Of a stretch of DNA of 52,405 nt, positions 32,663-41,559 are shown piece after piece; the stretch's first letter is position 1; each line of letters begins with the position of its first letter. This stretch comes from Sulfurihydrogenibium sp. (GTDB lineage: Bacteria; Aquificota; Aquificia; Aquificales; Hydrogenothermaceae). A program made the position numbers and the translations under genes. The notes beneath the pieces are model-generated. The model made no database searches, had not been told where the DNA came from, and saw only the letters and a program-made list of their open reading frames with translations. Location: positions 1 to 52,405 of the forward strand of contig NZ_JAPYVU010000005.1 in assembly GCF_028276765.1 (NCBI RefSeq), in the 5' to 3' direction.

Positions 32663-33247
32663 TCAAATTGAGTTTAAAAACTCTATACTACCATCAGAAA
32701 ATTCAACTTTATTAAACTTAAGCTCTACTTTGATTTCATTTAAGCTTATATCTTTAACGTATCTTAAATTTGGCTTATCATCTTCATAGATAATTTCTAA
32801 TGTCTTTCTAAATGTTTCTCCCGGTCTAATTTTGTTGGTTTTTAGTATATCTAAAGGTTTATAAACTTTTACAGGTTGAACTAACAGCTCGTTCCCATTT
32901 TTATCATAAACAATAAGGTTTCCATAAATCACATCTACATCTTTTTTAAAATTGCTTGTAATGTTAAAAACAAACAGTATCTTATCGTCTCTATCATAAA
33001 GTTTATTCTCGCCTTTATGGAATTTTTTTTCTAATAAAGCATATTCAACTGCCGGCTCATTTTCATTTAGAAGTATAGATTCTTTTTGTTTATTTTGAAT
33101 GATAGGTCTGCCTTCCAACTGGTTAAGTCTGTCTTCAAGCTGCTTAACTTTCTGTTCAAGCTGATTTACTCTATCTTCTAAGCTATTAGCTGATGAAAAG
33201 TGTGCTACTGTTAAGACGCTTAAAAAAATAGCAGTTGTTTTTTTCAT
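32663..33247 (-). CDS. Secreted coiled-coil protein, unknown
   Basis: A 194-aa precursor. It has a signal peptide (about 1-20, HFSSANS), then a leucine-heptad coiled coil (RVNQLEQKVKQLEDRLNQLE, about residues 25-44) that should oligomerise, then a beta-rich domain of about 130 residues (ILFVFNITSNFKKDVDVIYG, GETFRKTLEIIYED). ATG 33247 is chosen for the signal peptide and the GGAGAG upstream; a longer frame exists without these. Divergent from gmhA. Location periplasmic; function unknown. Confidence 0.75.
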   Translation of the reverse strand: MKKTTAIFLSVLTVAHFSSANSLEDRVNQLEQKVKQLEDRLNQLEGRPIIQNKQKESILLNENEPAVEYALLEKKFHKGENKLYDRDDKILFVFNITSNFKKDVDVIYGNLIVYDKNGNELLVQPVKVYKPLDILKTNKIRPGETFRKTLEIIYEDDKPNLRYVKDISLNEIKVELKFNKVEFSDGSIEFLNSI

Positions 33248-33353
33248 TGTCTCTCTCCATTTTGAAATAGGTTTTAGAGATAAGTATATCATAATTTTAG
33301 TATCTTACTCATATGTTAAAATAATCATACTATCAAGAGTATGGGTTTAGAAA

Positions 33354-33938
33354 ATGTTAGAAAATGAAATTATAAGCATTTTTGAAGAAAGTGCTAATTT
33401 AAAAAAAGAGTTTGTTTATGAATATGCAGAAGATATTGTTAATTTAGGAATATTGATAGGAAAAAGATTAAAGCTTGGAAATAAATTACTGATTTGCGGC
33501 AATGGTGGGTCTGCTGCAGATAGTCAGCATTTTGCTGCAGAAGTAGTTGGAAGATTCGAAAAAGAAAGAAAAGGTTTTTCTGCAATAGCATTGACAACAG
33601 ATACTTCTGCGTTAACAGCCATAGGAAATGATTACGGATTTGATAAAGTTTTTTCAAGACAAGTTGAAGCTCTTGGTCAAAAAGGAGATATATTAATTGG
33701 AATTTCTACAAGTGGAAACTCTAATAATGTGATAGAAGCTGTCAAGGTTGCAAAAGGTCTTGGAATTTTTACAGTTGGTTTGCTTGGTAAAGACGGTGGA
33801 CAGCTAAAAGACTTAGTAGATAAAGCATTTATAGTAAGGTCTAACAACACAGCAAGGATACAGGAGGTTCATATTACTTTCATCCATGCAATTTGTAGAG
33901 TTTTAGATTTATACTTAACAGGTAAGATAGAAGAATAA
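33354..33938 (+). CDS. gmhA: Phosphoheptose isomerase
   Basis: Converts sedoheptulose 7-phosphate to D-glycero-D-manno-heptose 7-phosphate, the first step to ADP-heptose for lipopolysaccharide inner core. The 194-aa cytosolic SIS-domain protein has [22 protein letters not shown], the diagnostic GmhA stretch, then [27 protein letters not shown] and a zinc-ligand region near [11 protein letters not shown]. Alone in its transcript but functionally linked to the GT9 gene nearby. The ribosome-binding site is weak. Confidence 0.95.
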   Translation: MLENEIISIFEESANLKKEFVYEYAEDIVNLGILIGKRLKLGNKLLICGNGGSAADSQHFAAEVVGRFEKERKGFSAIALTTDTSALTAIGNDYGFDKVFSRQVEALGQKGDILIGISTSGNSNNVIEAVKVAKGLGIFTVGLLGKDGGQLKDLVDKAFIVRSNNTARIQEVHITFIHAICRVLDLYLTGKIEE

Positions 33939-34147
33939 ATGAGAGCAAGACTACTTTAAATTTCCTCAATTTCTTACAACGACATCCTGCCAGTTTGAAG
34001 CTGGACCAACCTTCTACTATCCTATCCAATATTCCATCAAATCATTAATGCTTTAAATAGGAACAATCTCTTATAGAAAGCTTTCCAAGGATGGAAAACA
34101 ATAATTATTCTTAAAGTTTAAAAACTGCTGATGCCATCCCAAAATCC
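33939..34147. other. Intergenic stretch after gmhA, nothing recognised
   Basis: No frame with a start signal, no tRNA, no clear terminator hairpin with a T-run. Confidence 0.4.
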
Positions 34148-34282
34148 ATACTGTCATTCTACAGCCGTCAAAAAATCTCTGCCTTTTTAACTAACACTTA
34201 TCTACTCTTCTTGCTTTTTAAAGAAATAGGTCCAGTGGCTTTACAGCTTCAGGATGAGACACGTAAAGGTAAACTTACTTAA
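34148..34282. repeat. Degenerate MITE-like element, reversed
   Basis: ctgtcattctacagccgtc and, in reverse, the arm gctttacagcttcaggatgagac are decayed versions of the family core. The ends are not clear. Confidence 0.45.
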
Positions 34283-34368
34283 ATCTTAGCCTCTCTAAAA
34301 TTTTAGTCCTGATATAAACAACATGTCTATGTGTTAAAATATTATTAAAATTTTCTTGGAGGAATTGA

Positions 34369-35508
34369 TTGATTAAAGAAAGACTTTTTACACCCGGACC
34401 GGTACCACTTCCACCGCAAGTTATCAAAGCCTTAGGACAGCAAATAATCCACCATAGAACACAGGAATTTACTAACATATTTTTACAAACAAGAGAAAAA
34501 CTTCAAAAACTATTAAATACACAAAGAGATGTTTTAATGTTTGCCTCTTCCGGAACAGGAGCAATGGAGGCATCTATCGTTAACTTTTTCGATGAAGGAG
34601 ATAAAGTTTTAGTCATAAATGCCGGAAAGTTTGGGGAACGATGGAGAGACTTAGGAAATACATTTGGTTTAAATGTTATAGACTATCAAATCCAATGGGG
34701 TAAAACTTACGATAAAGAAGAGCTAAAAAAAATAGTAGAAAAAAATCCGGACATAAAAGGTATTTTGGTTCAGCATTCAGAAACATCAACAGCAACAGTC
34801 CATGACCTAAAATTTTTAGCACAGGTTAGTAATTCATTAGAAGACTGTTTATTGGTAGTTGACGGAATTACTTCTGTAGGTGTTTATAAAGTATATCCTG
34901 AAGAGATAGGGGTTGATATTCTTATAACAGGTAGTCAAAAAGCACTAATGCTTCCACCGGGCTTATCTGTCTTATACTACAGTGAAAAAGCAGAAAAAAG
35001 ACTTGAAAGCAGTAAACTGCCAAAATATTACTTCTCTGTAAAAGCAGAAAGCAAAAAACAAGCAAAAGGACAAACAGCTTACACACCTGCTATAAATCTT
35101 ATCATTGCTTTAAATGAAAGCTTAGATTTAATCTTAAATGAAGGTTTAGACAATTTAGAGAAAAGACATCACATACTTGCAGAGATGACAAGACAAGGAT
35201 TACAAGAGATTGGATTAAAGCTTCTTTCAGAAAGTCCTTCAAACTCTGCAACTGCTGTATTTACACCGGAAGGTTTAGATGCTGATGTATTTAGAAAAGA
35301 GCTTTTAAAAATAGGAATAAGAGTTGCAGGTGGACAAGACCATCTAAAAGGAAAGATTTTTAGAGTGGCACATATGGGATACTTTGATTATCTTGACATA
35401 ATAGAAGTTGTCGCAGCTGTGGAAATTACACTAAATAAAATGGGCTACAAAGTAGAGCTTGGAAAAGGTGTTAGAAAAGCACAGGAAGTTTATTTAAACA
35501 ATATATAA
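34369..35508 (+). CDS. Class V aminotransferase (serine-pyruvate/alanine-glyoxylate type)
   Basis: A 379-aa PLP enzyme of fold type I. It starts RLFTPGPVPLPP, has the cofactor-binding ASSGTGAMEA, DGITSVG, and the Schiff-base lysine in TGSQKALMLPPG. The best family match is serine-pyruvate/alanine-glyoxylate aminotransferase. Start is TTG 34369 with GGAGG 6 nt upstream. The next gene (15 nt away) is a histidine phosphatase like the phosphoserine phosphatase of Hydrogenobacter, so a role in serine or phosphoserine formation is a reasonable inference. Confidence 0.87.
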   Translation: MIKERLFTPGPVPLPPQVIKALGQQIIHHRTQEFTNIFLQTREKLQKLLNTQRDVLMFASSGTGAMEASIVNFFDEGDKVLVINAGKFGERWRDLGNTFGLNVIDYQIQWGKTYDKEELKKIVEKNPDIKGILVQHSETSTATVHDLKFLAQVSNSLEDCLLVVDGITSVGVYKVYPEEIGVDILITGSQKALMLPPGLSVLYYSEKAEKRLESSKLPKYYFSVKAESKKQAKGQTAYTPAINLIIALNESLDLILNEGLDNLEKRHHILAEMTRQGLQEIGLKLLSESPSNSATAVFTPEGLDADVFRKELLKIGIRVAGGQDHLKGKIFRVAHMGYFDYLDIIEVVAAVEITLNKMGYKVELGKGVRKAQEVYLNNI

Positions 35509-35523
35509 CAAGGAGCTAACAAA

Positions 35524-36159
35524 GTGGTAAGAATTATTTTTGTTAGACATGCAGAAAGTTTATGGAATCCAATAGGAAGATATCAAGGAAGATTAGACCC
35601 AGAGCTTAGCGAAAGAGGGCATAACCAAGCAAGATTGATAGCAAATGCTTTAAAAAAATACAATCCAACAGCTTTATACTCAAGTCCATTAAAAAGAACT
35701 TACCAAACAGCTGAGTATATAAGTAAAGAGTTAAACCTGCCAATCATCAAAAATGAAGATATTATAGAAATAGACCATGGAGATTGGTCTGGATTGTTGG
35801 TTGAAGAAGTAAAAGAAAAATATCCGGAGATGTTTAGACAATGGCTTTTTGAACCACATTTAGTCAAATTTCCAAACGGTGAATCTTTGGAAGATGTATT
35901 TAACAGAGTAAAAAAATTCTTAAAATATGCGTTAGAAAAGCATAAAAATGAAACGATTGTTGTCGTATCTCACACTGTACCAATTAGAGCAAGTCTTACA
36001 GCCGGATTAAATTTAGATATGGATAAGTTTTGGATTTTCGGATGCGATAATGCTTCTTACTCAATTTTAGATTACGACACAGTAAGACCTATACTCTACA
36101 AGCTTAACAATACTTACTATCTTGGAGAATACTTCATTCCAGCATTAGATGCACTTTAA
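35524..36159 (+). CDS. Histidine-phosphatase (dPGM-like), candidate phosphoserine phosphatase
   Basis: A 211-aa cytosolic enzyme with the phosphohistidine motif FVRHAESLWN (His8), GRLDPELSERG, YSSPLKRTYQTAE, the acid in EIDHGDWSG and the second His in VVVSHTVPIRA. In Hydrogenobacter thermophilus, proteins of this length and family (PspA/PspB) are metal-independent phosphoserine phosphatases. Start is GTG 35524 with AAGGAG upstream. Its place behind an aminotransferase supports serine synthesis, but phosphoglycerate mutase or cobalamin phosphatase functions cannot be excluded. Confidence 0.85.
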   Translation: MVRIIFVRHAESLWNPIGRYQGRLDPELSERGHNQARLIANALKKYNPTALYSSPLKRTYQTAEYISKELNLPIIKNEDIIEIDHGDWSGLLVEEVKEKYPEMFRQWLFEPHLVKFPNGESLEDVFNRVKKFLKYALEKHKNETIVVVSHTVPIRASLTAGLNLDMDKFWIFGCDNASYSILDYDTVRPILYKLNNTYYLGEYFIPALDAL

Positions 36160-36177
36160 AAAGAGAGGATTTAAGAT

Positions 36178-37425
36178 TTGAAAATAGACCTACCAAAAGG
36201 TGTAAGAACTTTCAATCCAAAAGAAAGCTTTATCTTAAGCTGGATTGAAAAGAATATAGAAGATAATTTTAAGCTTTGGGGTTATGAAAAAGTAATACTT
36301 CCGCTTCTTGAATACTACGATGCACATAAAAACGTTTTAAATGAGGAAATACTTAAAAATACATTTAGATTAGTAGATAGATACGAAGGTGAAACCTTAA
36401 TCCTTAGACCTGACTTTACAGTTCAGATTGCAAGATACATAGCATCCTTACAAGAAAAAGAATTTCCAATCAGACTTTACTACGCAGGGGATGTTTTTCG
36501 GTACGTAGTTCCAAAAGGTGACAATCTTTATGAAAAAAAACAGATAGGTGTAGAGCTGATAGGTGTTGATAAGATAGAAGCAGACGCAGAAATAATAGCC
36601 ATTGCTATCTCATCTTTAAAAAAACTTTCCATAGAAGATTTTCAGATTGACGTAAACAACGTAAAGATATTTAAAGCAATTACGAAAATTCTAAGCCTTT
36701 CACAAGACCAAACAAAAGAGCTGTTTTTATATCTAAAAAATCGAGAAATCTATAATATTCAAGCATTTTTAAAAGATTTTGATGTAAATAACAAGATAAA
36801 AGATTTTATCTTAAACCTACCAAAATTAAACATAAAAGCTGATAAACTCAAAGAGTTGGCAGAGGAATATGAAGACATAGAAGAAATTTCAAATGCTTTA
36901 AAAGAATTGATAGTAATTTATGAAATACTTAAAGAATACCAGCTTGATGAGTACATAGTTTTTGACCTTTGTGAGCCAAGAGAGTTTAGCTACTATACTG
37001 GAATCGTTTTTGAAATCTTTATTAAAGACTTTCCAAAGATTGTTGGATACGGCGGAAGATATGATAATCTTTTAAGCAATTATAACGGCAATCATCCAGC
37101 CACGGGTTTTGCTTTTGATTTATTAGCTATTTATGACTATATCACAAAGACAACGGAAATAAAAAATGAAAAAGACTTTTACATAATTGACACAACGGAA
37201 GATAAAAAACTTGCCTATAATATAGCTAAAAATTTAAGAACAAAAGGATACACAGTAGCAAGGGATATAATAAAAAGAGATATTGATTTATCAATAGATT
37301 TTGCCTTTAGAAATGGATACAAAAACGTAATTTTAATTACAGTTGAAAATTCAGAAAAAAAGGTATATATTTTAAAGGACAAAAATAAAAAAGAAGAAAC
37401 AAGCTTAGAGGAAATTCTTAAGTAA
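36178..37425 (+). CDS. hisZ: ATP phosphoribosyltransferase regulatory subunit
   Basis: A 415-aa paralogue of histidyl-tRNA synthetase that partners the short HisG in histidine synthesis. It keeps the class II core (RPDFTVQIARYIAS, YYAGDVFRYV, GVELIG, EFSYYTGIVFEIF, VGYGGRYDNLL) but has the degenerate C-terminal part expected of HisZ rather than a full HisRS. Start is TTG 36178, with AGAGAGG upstream, 18 nt after the phosphatase gene. The matching short hisG is not in the window. Third gene of the 34.4-37.4 kb operon. Confidence 0.88.
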   Translation: MKIDLPKGVRTFNPKESFILSWIEKNIEDNFKLWGYEKVILPLLEYYDAHKNVLNEEILKNTFRLVDRYEGETLILRPDFTVQIARYIASLQEKEFPIRLYYAGDVFRYVVPKGDNLYEKKQIGVELIGVDKIEADAEIIAIAISSLKKLSIEDFQIDVNNVKIFKAITKILSLSQDQTKELFLYLKNREIYNIQAFLKDFDVNNKIKDFILNLPKLNIKADKLKELAEEYEDIEEISNALKELIVIYEILKEYQLDEYIVFDLCEPREFSYYTGIVFEIFIKDFPKIVGYGGRYDNLLSNYNGNHPATGFAFDLLAIYDYITKTTEIKNEKDFYIIDTTEDKKLAYNIAKNLRTKGYTVARDIIKRDIDLSIDFAFRNGYKNVILITVENSEKKVYILKDKNKKEETSLEEILK

Positions 37426-37471
37426 AGACGGGGGAAATAATAAAGTTCGTCTGTATTTAAGAATTGCCATA

Positions 37472-37499
37472 TAGTACCAAAAGGTACTAAATATTTTTT
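37472..37499 (+). terminator. Weak hairpin terminator after hisZ (or slyD operator)
   Basis: TAGTACC-aaaa-GGTACTA (7-bp arms), then aatattttttt. The position between hisZ and slyD suits a terminator, but the stem is AT-rich. It also resembles a palindromic operator and is preceded by a -35-like TTGCCA. Confidence 0.4.
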
Positions 37500-37513
37500 T
37501 AAGGAGTTTTAGT

Positions 37514-37996
37514 ATGGAAGTAGGAGACAGAAAGGTAGTTTCTTTTGAGTACACACTCAAAGACAAAGAAACCGGAGAAGTGATTGATGCAAGCGCAGGA
37601 CAACCTCTAACGTTTTTAACTGGTGTAGGAGAGATAATCCCAGGTCTTGAAAGCAGAATGTATGGCATGAAAGAGGGAGAAAAAAGAACGATTGAAGTTC
37701 CGGCAGAAGAAGCTTATGGTCCATCAGACCCTAACCTAATCCAAAAAGTTCCAAGAGAATACTTCCAAGGTATTCAACTTGAGAGAGGTTTGCCACTTCA
37801 AGCTCAAACACCGGAAGGTCAAATCATCAATATGGTAGTTGTAGATTTTGATGATAACACTGTTACTGTAGATTTAAACCACCCATTAGCCGGAAGAGAC
37901 CTTGTATTTGAAATAGAAGTTGTTAATGTAAGAGAAGCAACACCTGATGAAATTTTACATGGACACGCTCACGGAGCAGGTGGTCATCATCACTAA
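37514..37996 (+). CDS. slyD: FKBP-type peptidyl-prolyl isomerase, SlyD
   Basis: A 160-aa cytosolic prolyl isomerase and chaperone. It has the FKBP halves (VVSFEYTLKDKETGEVIDAS and GMKEGEKRTIEVPAEEAYG) with the insert-in-flap domain between (about residues 68-125, LIQKVPREYF...NHPLAGRDLVFEI), and a short His-rich tail HGHAHGAGGHHH that should bind nickel. The tail suggests a metallochaperone role, for example for hydrogenase nickel. AAGGAG lies 7 nt before the ATG. Single-gene unit, convergent with rnr. Confidence 0.94.
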   Translation: MEVGDRKVVSFEYTLKDKETGEVIDASAGQPLTFLTGVGEIIPGLESRMYGMKEGEKRTIEVPAEEAYGPSDPNLIQKVPREYFQGIQLERGLPLQAQTPEGQIINMVVVDFDDNTVTVDLNHPLAGRDLVFEIEVVNVREATPDEILHGHAHGAGGHHH

Positions 37997-38043
37997 AATT
38001 AAATAAGTGAGAAAGTGAGAAGTATTTAATATCTCAGCTCGAA

Positions 38044-38214
38044 GGTGTTCTAATTTTGTCATCCTGAGGACGTAAGTCCGAAGGATCTCTTTTTTGATTT
38101 TTTAATTGAAAAGAAAGGAAGAGATTCTTCGCTTCGCTCAGAATGACATCTTTGAGGTCAGGATTCTTCGCTGGCTGCAGAATGAAGATGTTGATTTTTG
38201 CAAGTAGTCTCACT
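38044..38214. repeat. MITE-like element between slyD and rnr
   Basis: Left end ggtgttctaattttgtcatcctgagg, cores gacgtaagtccgaaggatctc and gagattcttcgcttcgctcagaatgaca, an extra module ttcgctggctgcagaatgaag, right end ttgcaagtagtctc. Both flanks carry related sequence (38006-38036 and 38226-38267) of the form agaaagtgagaa...atttaa...tatctca, a diverged direct repeat. Confidence 0.7.
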
Positions 38215-38231
38215 ATTAAAGAATTAAGAAA

Positions 38232-38268
38232 GTGAGAAAATAGAAGCATTTAACTTCTTATATCTCAC
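38232..38268. terminator. Bidirectional hairpin between slyD and rnr
   Basis: GTGAGAAAATAGAAG and CTTCTTATATCTCAC pair at 12 of 15 positions around a 7-nt loop, 15 nt from the end of rnr. The minus strand continues into a T-rich run. A shorter version lies at the other flank of the repeat element (about 38013-38036). Confidence 0.4.
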
Positions 38269-38282
38269 CACCACCTTCTTAA

Positions 38283-40388
38283 CTATAACTTTTCCACCAA
38301 CTTTAAATCTATCCTTTTAGTATCTTCATCAACTTTTACGATTTCGACTAAAACTTTATCTCCAAGTCTAAACTTCATCTTATCACCTATAAGCTGATGG
38401 TTTTTTTCATCGTATTTGAATTTACCGGGCAGAGAATCTATTGGAACTAAACCATCAATTATATATCTTTCTATTTCTATGAATAAACCAAAAGCCATAA
38501 CGCCTGTAATGATACCTTCAAAATTTTCTCCAACTTTATCTTTGAGAATTCTTAATTTTAAGATGTCTAAGGCATCTCTTTCTGCATCATCTGCCACCCT
38601 TTCTCTTTCTGAGCATTGTTTTGCAATTATATCTAACTTCTTAGGCAATTCTTCCATATCTTTCTTTGTAAATTTCTTTTTGATTGCTTTTTTAAGAAGT
38701 CTATGAACCCATACGTCAGCATATCTTCGTATCGGAGATGTAAAATGAGTATAACATTCTGAAGCAAGGCCAAAGTGTCCTATATTTTCTGGTGAGTATC
38801 TTGCCTGCTTCATCGTTCTTAGAGCTAAGAATCTAACTAATGACTCTTCCGGAGTTCCCACTGCCATTTCTATAATTTTTTGAATAAATTTAGAGTCTAC
38901 ATCTTTTTTAGGATACTCTACTTTGTAGCCAAGACTTGCCATTAAATCTACAAATGCCATAACTTTTTCTAATTTTGGTTTTTCGTGGACTCTATAGATA
39001 AATGGATATCCGTTTTTTTCCATATGTTTAGCGACTGTTTCGTTTGCTATTATCATAAACTCTTCTATAATTCTGTGGGCTAAATGTCTTTCGTAAGGTA
39101 CAACATCATAAGGATTACCGTATTGGTCAAACAGTATTTGAGACTCTGGCATGTCAAAGTCTATACTTCCTCTTTTTTCTTTGGCTTTCATTAAAATTTC
39201 TGCAAGCTCTTTCATATGTTTAAGTGGTTTAACTAAGTATGGAAAGGCTTTTTCAAGTTCTGGCTGTCCAAGGATTATTCCAAGTGCTTGGTCGTATGTA
39301 AGCTTTGCTTTACTTTCTATAACGCTTTCGTATATATCATACTCAACCACGTTTCCTTTTTTGTCTATAAGCATCTCGCATGTGAATGCATACCTTTTTT
39401 CACGAGGTTTTAAACTACAAAGCTGGCTTGCAAGTCTTTCCGGTAGCATATGAAGGGCTCTTTCCGGAAGGTAGTAGGTATTTCCTCTTTGGAATGCTTC
39501 TTTATCTATGGCAGAACCTTCTTTAACGTAGTGGGAGACATCAGCAATGTGAACATATAGTCTATATTTGTCTCCTTCTTTTTCTATCGCTACTGCGTCG
39601 TCATGGTCTCTTGCACTTTCCGGGTCTATGGTAAAACATATCTGTTTTGTTAGGTCTTTTCTATTTTTTGTAATTTTTACAACAGAAGGCAGTTTTTCTG
39701 CTTCTTTTATAGCTTCTGGAGAATGGGTAAGTGGTAAGTCATACTTTCTTGCTACTATTTCTGCGACAGTTTGGGTGTTTTTGACTTTTCCAAGGTCTTT
39801 TATTATTCTTCCTTTTGCTTCTACTTTTGGCTCTGGATATCTTAAAATTTCAACTACTACGTAGTTATCAAGTTCATATTTTTTTGCTTCTTTTTTATCT
39901 ACGTATATTTTATGCGGTATTACAAAGTCAAGCAGATAGACAAAATATCTATTGCCTTCTTGTTTTAATTTTCCAACGGCTGTTTTTACTCTTCTTTCTA
40001 AGACTTTTACAATTTTTGCCTCTTTTTTTCCTCTATAAATCTTTTCTTCTGCTAAGACAATATCTCCATCAAACAAATATCTCATTTCTATAGGTGGAAT
40101 AAAAAGGTCTGGCTCTCCATCTTCTCTGATTAAAAATCCAAAACCACTTTCGTGTGCTTCTACTTTTCCTTTTATAAGATTTTCTTTTTCTTGAATTTCT
40201 CTTTTTAAGATATAGCCACCATTTTTATAAAGGACAATTTTATTTTTTTGAAGTTTTCTAAGCAATCTTCTTACTAATTTTTTATCTTCTTTTTTGTCTA
40301 AATTAAAGGCTTTTAAAATTTGTTTGAGATATACAGGTTTTTTTTGATTTTTAAGAAAATCTACGATGGCGGCTTGTGTTATTTCCAC
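38283..40388 (-). CDS. rnr: Ribonuclease R
   Basis: A processive 3'-5' exoribonuclease, cytosolic, 701 aa. The order is an N-terminal winged-helix (about 1-70), cold-shock OB folds (KGKVEAHESGFGFLIRED, then a second), the RNB catalytic domain with the metal-binding TIDPESARDHDDAVAI and THFTSPIRRYADVWVHRLL, and a C-terminal S1 domain (FEGIITGVMAFGLFIEI). The basic tail of enterobacterial RNase R is missing, as often in thermophiles. Start is GTG 40388 directly after the argD stop, sharing its GGGGAG. RNase R works with the tmRNA/SmpB system; smpB is in the same operon. Confidence 0.94.
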   Translation of the reverse strand: MEITQAAIVDFLKNQKKPVYLKQILKAFNLDKKEDKKLVRRLLRKLQKNKIVLYKNGGYILKREIQEKENLIKGKVEAHESGFGFLIREDGEPDLFIPPIEMRYLFDGDIVLAEEKIYRGKKEAKIVKVLERRVKTAVGKLKQEGNRYFVYLLDFVIPHKIYVDKKEAKKYELDNYVVVEILRYPEPKVEAKGRIIKDLGKVKNTQTVAEIVARKYDLPLTHSPEAIKEAEKLPSVVKITKNRKDLTKQICFTIDPESARDHDDAVAIEKEGDKYRLYVHIADVSHYVKEGSAIDKEAFQRGNTYYLPERALHMLPERLASQLCSLKPREKRYAFTCEMLIDKKGNVVEYDIYESVIESKAKLTYDQALGIILGQPELEKAFPYLVKPLKHMKELAEILMKAKEKRGSIDFDMPESQILFDQYGNPYDVVPYERHLAHRIIEEFMIIANETVAKHMEKNGYPFIYRVHEKPKLEKVMAFVDLMASLGYKVEYPKKDVDSKFIQKIIEMAVGTPEESLVRFLALRTMKQARYSPENIGHFGLASECYTHFTSPIRRYADVWVHRLLKKAIKKKFTKKDMEELPKKLDIIAKQCSERERVADDAERDALDILKLRILKDKVGENFEGIITGVMAFGLFIEIERYIIDGLVPIDSLPGKFKYDEKNHQLIGDKMKFRLGDKVLVEIVKVDEDTKRIDLKLVEKL

Positions 40389-41552
40389 TTACTTCTCCCC
40401 CAAAATTTTTTCTAAAATATTTACTGCTAAATCTATATCATCTTTTTGAATTATCAACGGTGGAACAAATCTTAGCGTATTTTTTCCTGCTGTTCCAATT
40501 ATCAATCCATTTTCTAATGCTTTTTTCATTATCTCTTTTGCCGAAATTTCTTCTGGTAAATCTACACCTATCATAAGACCTAACCCTTTTACCAGATAAC
40601 CAAAAGTTTTTAATCTCTCTTTTAAATACTCTCCATTTTCAATAACTTTATCCAAAAATCCATCAGATAATATCTCTTCTAACACAACCTTAGCAGCGGC
40701 TGTTGCTAAATAGTTTCCGCCAAAGGTTGATGCATGGGTACCCGGAACAAATGATTTTGCTATTTCATCTTTTGCAATGATGGCACCTATAGGAACGCCT
40801 CCACCAAGACCTTTTGCTAAGGATATTATATCCGGCTCTATATCGTAATGTTGGTATGCAAAAAGTTTTCCTGTCCTTCCTATTCCTGTTTGAACCTCAT
40901 CTACTGTAAACAATATTCCATTTTCTCTGCATATAGAGTAAAGCTCTTTTATAAACTCTTTGTCTGCCGGATTTACTCCACCCTCTCCTTGAATAAGTTC
41001 TATTAATATTGCTGCTGTTTTATCGTTTATTAATTGTTTTACAGAGTCTATATCGTTAAACTTTGCATGTTTAAACCCTTCTGGAAGCGGCTGGAATCCT
41101 TCTTGGTATTTTGGCTGAGCTGTTGCTGTAATCGTTGCCAAAGTTCTTCCGTGAAAGCTTCCTTCAAAAGTGATTATCTCATATCTGTTTTCTTTTTTAT
41201 CGTAAAAGTATTTTCTGATGAGTTTTATAAGTGCTTCGTTTGCTTCGGCTCCTGAATTACAGAAAAAAACTTTATCACCGCAGGAATTTTCAACTAAAAT
41301 TTTTGCCACTTCATACTGTGGCTTAACGTAAAAAAGGTTTGATATATGAATTATTTCTTTTGCTTGTCTACAGATGCTTTCAGTCAATTTTGGATGGTTA
41401 TATCCAAGCTGATTCACCGCAATACCTGACAGCATATCAAGATATTTTTTACCATCTTCATCATACAAATAACATCCTTCACCTTTTACAAAAGAGTAAG
41501 GAAGTCTTGCATAATTTGGAAATAAATATTTATCTGCTTCTTTAAAGTTCAT
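40389..41552 (-). CDS. argD: Acetylornithine aminotransferase
   Basis: A PLP-dependent enzyme of arginine (and possibly lysine) synthesis. The 387-aa class III aminotransferase has LDMLSGIAVNQLGYNHP, the cofactor-binding NSGAEANEALIKL, TFEGSFHGRT, VDEVQTGIGRTG and the Schiff-base lysine in SLAKGLGGGVPIGA, with HASTFGGNYLA. Length and motifs match ArgD better than HemL or BioA. Lies 7 nt behind the Rpn gene. Confidence 0.93.
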   Translation of the reverse strand: MNFKEADKYLFPNYARLPYSFVKGEGCYLYDEDGKKYLDMLSGIAVNQLGYNHPKLTESICRQAKEIIHISNLFYVKPQYEVAKILVENSCGDKVFFCNSGAEANEALIKLIRKYFYDKKENRYEIITFEGSFHGRTLATITATAQPKYQEGFQPLPEGFKHAKFNDIDSVKQLINDKTAAILIELIQGEGGVNPADKEFIKELYSICRENGILFTVDEVQTGIGRTGKLFAYQHYDIEPDIISLAKGLGGGVPIGAIIAKDEIAKSFVPGTHASTFGGNYLATAAAKVVLEEILSDGFLDKVIENGEYLKERLKTFGYLVKGLGLMIGVDLPEEISAKEIMKKALENGLIIGTAGKNTLRFVPPLIIQKDDIDLAVNILEKILGEK

Positions 41553-41559
41553 TCTTATT

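Noticed and set aside
33939-34368. A tRNA or small RNA gene in the gmhA-aminotransferase gap
   Set aside because: No cloverleaf or TPsiC-type sequence was found; part of the gap is a decayed repeat element.
37464-37493. A sigma-70 promoter before slyD based on TTGCCA
   Set aside because: The -35 is good, but no acceptable -10 lies at 16-18 nt, so it is mentioned only with the hairpin.
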